Assembly (NCBI RefSeq): GCF_028769735.1
Contig: NC_088171.1
Span: 124,704,533 to 124,768,532, forward strand
Source: Zonotrichia leucophrys gambelii
Lineage: Eukaryota; Chordata; Aves; Passeriformes; Passerellidae
Direction: 5' to 3'
DNA length: 64,000 bases
Both the position numbers and the translations under genes were made by a program. Position 1 is the stretch's first letter. Each line of letters opens with the position of its first letter. A model generated the notes under the pieces. The model searched no databases and was not told the origin of the DNA. It worked only from the letters and a program-made list of their open reading frames with translations. Shown piece after piece: positions 62,830 to 64,000 of the stretch.

Positions 62830-64000
62830 CATTTCATTGAGTCCGTAATTCAATGTACGCGCTGCTACTATGCTACGACGCAAAGAAGTCTTAAATACAG
62901 CAGCTTAGTGGCTCCTCTAAAGCACTGGAATGCCACCTATCTCCATAAAATGTTTATCTTTGTCAAGCATTTCACTGCCACTGCTCAGCTGGATGACCTT
63001 TGGCAGGAGCAGCAGAGGCTGACGTGCACCTTCATTAAGGCAGCGCCTCCTCCTTCCCCGCCTGCGAGAACAATGAGCGCGGGAGGGAAGAGGTGAGCAA
63101 TCCTCGGGGTAATGAAGAGATTTCGTTTCAGAGGGTTATCAATTATTTATGAGCAAATCCCCAGATGAACACATCCGAAGCTGAGCAGTTTTTAATACAT
63201 TTCCCTTCTGTACACACGGCCCAACACAACGAGATGCGAGCTAAACTGGACTGGACTGATTATCCGAGGTGTCAAACAGTGAGTTCAGTCCGACATCAGT
63301 AAATTACCCTTACGTTTTTCAAAGTACAACGGTCTTCTAGATTTAAATATCTTTCACAAAAGTCCTCTAAGACTCATGGAAATTATTCTTTATAGTATTT
63401 CCCATCCATCAAGATCTCAGCAAAGAAAAATCTCATCCTGAAGAATTTCTGTAATTATGCTGATACAGTTGTCTAAATAGTCTAATACTCAAATTCTAAT
63501 ATTGCCCAGCTGTGAATGGGATTTTACTCAACAATGGGACTAAATGGATCTGAAGTTTTCTTATTAAGAAAAGGTAAGACCAAGTAAAGGCCTTCTTCTC
63601 CAGAGCTGGGTTTAATCTTTTTTAAAACAAAGACTTCCTTCTAAAATAAAACTGTTTTACAACTGTGCTTTTTAAAGAGAAGATCTGAAAACTCGTCACG
63701 TGATATGGGAAAGGCAAATATTACACACTCTTTAGAAGCAAGGGCAGTGAAACCAAACAGTTGTATGTGCAGGAAATGCTCTGCACAAAAAGTCAGCTAT
63801 CTGTTTACAAATGCTATCACTGGAAACAGTCATCCTGCAAGACTTGAAATGAAACCCAATCCACTGGCGGGCAGTGAATGCCCAGATCTGCAGAACCATG
63901 CTTTGAGCTCCAGCTTCCAACCAACAGGATGCTACCAAAGTCACCACCACCAGTGGTTCCTCTGTCCCACTTCAATGACTGTCTGTGGCTGTGTCCTGAT
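62830..64000. other. Right edge: small CpG-containing patch and unique DNA
   Basis: The first 300 bases contain a cluster of CpGs (around 62,850-62,880 and 63,020-63,120) in otherwise AT-rich DNA. In it lies an ATG at 63,073 with a consensus-like GTGAGC splice donor 20 bases later, discussed as a possible first exon. From about 63,300 onward the sequence is ordinary AT-rich DNA with no feature seen up to the window end. Confidence 0.5.

Noticed and set aside
1..64000. Search for CRISPR arrays, bacterial defence genes, operons, tRNA and rRNA genes
   Set aside because: No spaced direct-repeat array, no cloverleaf with A/B boxes, no rRNA words and no operon-like coding layout was found. The sequence is vertebrate.

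Overview
The window reads as vertebrate nuclear DNA from a bird, most likely a songbird (passerine). The case rests on its repeats. There are three 5'-truncated CR1 LINE fragments (about 35.36-35.85 kb, 47.2-47.54 kb and 57.03-57.77 kb). One of them keeps the avian CR1 3' end, and two still show the conserved C-terminal part of the CR1 ORF2 protein. At 32.6-33.9 kb two endogenous-retrovirus LTRs sit one inside the other and resemble passerine LTR families as I remember them. The background is AT-rich and repeat-poor, as in avian intergenic or intronic DNA. I found no bacterial operon structure, CRISPR array, rRNA, tRNA or other known RNA gene.

I recognise no intact protein-coding gene. Nearly all open frames are below about 150 codons, start at arbitrary methionines, overlap on both strands and match no family I know. 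The longest, 272 codons at 7.68-8.49 kb, is held open by a minisatellite and GC-rich sequence. The window is best described as a gene desert or the inside of a very large intron. A short exon of a spliced gene could still be hidden.

Layout. 0-7.6 kb: AT-rich unique DNA. 7.6-8.6 kb: a GC- and CpG-rich island whose 5' third is a six-copy minisatellite (47-bp unit, one 61-bp copy). 8.7-32.6 kb: unique DNA with an (ACAA)n microsatellite, a short (CCA)n run and two strong inverted repeats. 32.6-33.94 kb: an LTR with a 5-bp target duplication (ERVL-like) interrupted by a second LTR with a 6-bp target duplication (ERVK-like). Both are solo LTRs on the + strand. 34-47 kb: unique DNA with one CR1 and small tandem duplications. 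47-57 kb: a CR1 coding remnant, a purine-rich block and unique DNA. 57-64 kb: the longest CR1 remnant, unique DNA, and near the right edge a small CpG-containing patch that could be a promoter or first exon.

No gene-to-gene pathway can be described because no genes are established. The most solid results are the nested LTR pair with both target duplications resolved and the minisatellite inside the CpG-rich island. Several AT-rich blocks look like conserved non-coding elements, but that is inference which only alignment could settle. I see no convincing evidence of a previously undescribed biological system.
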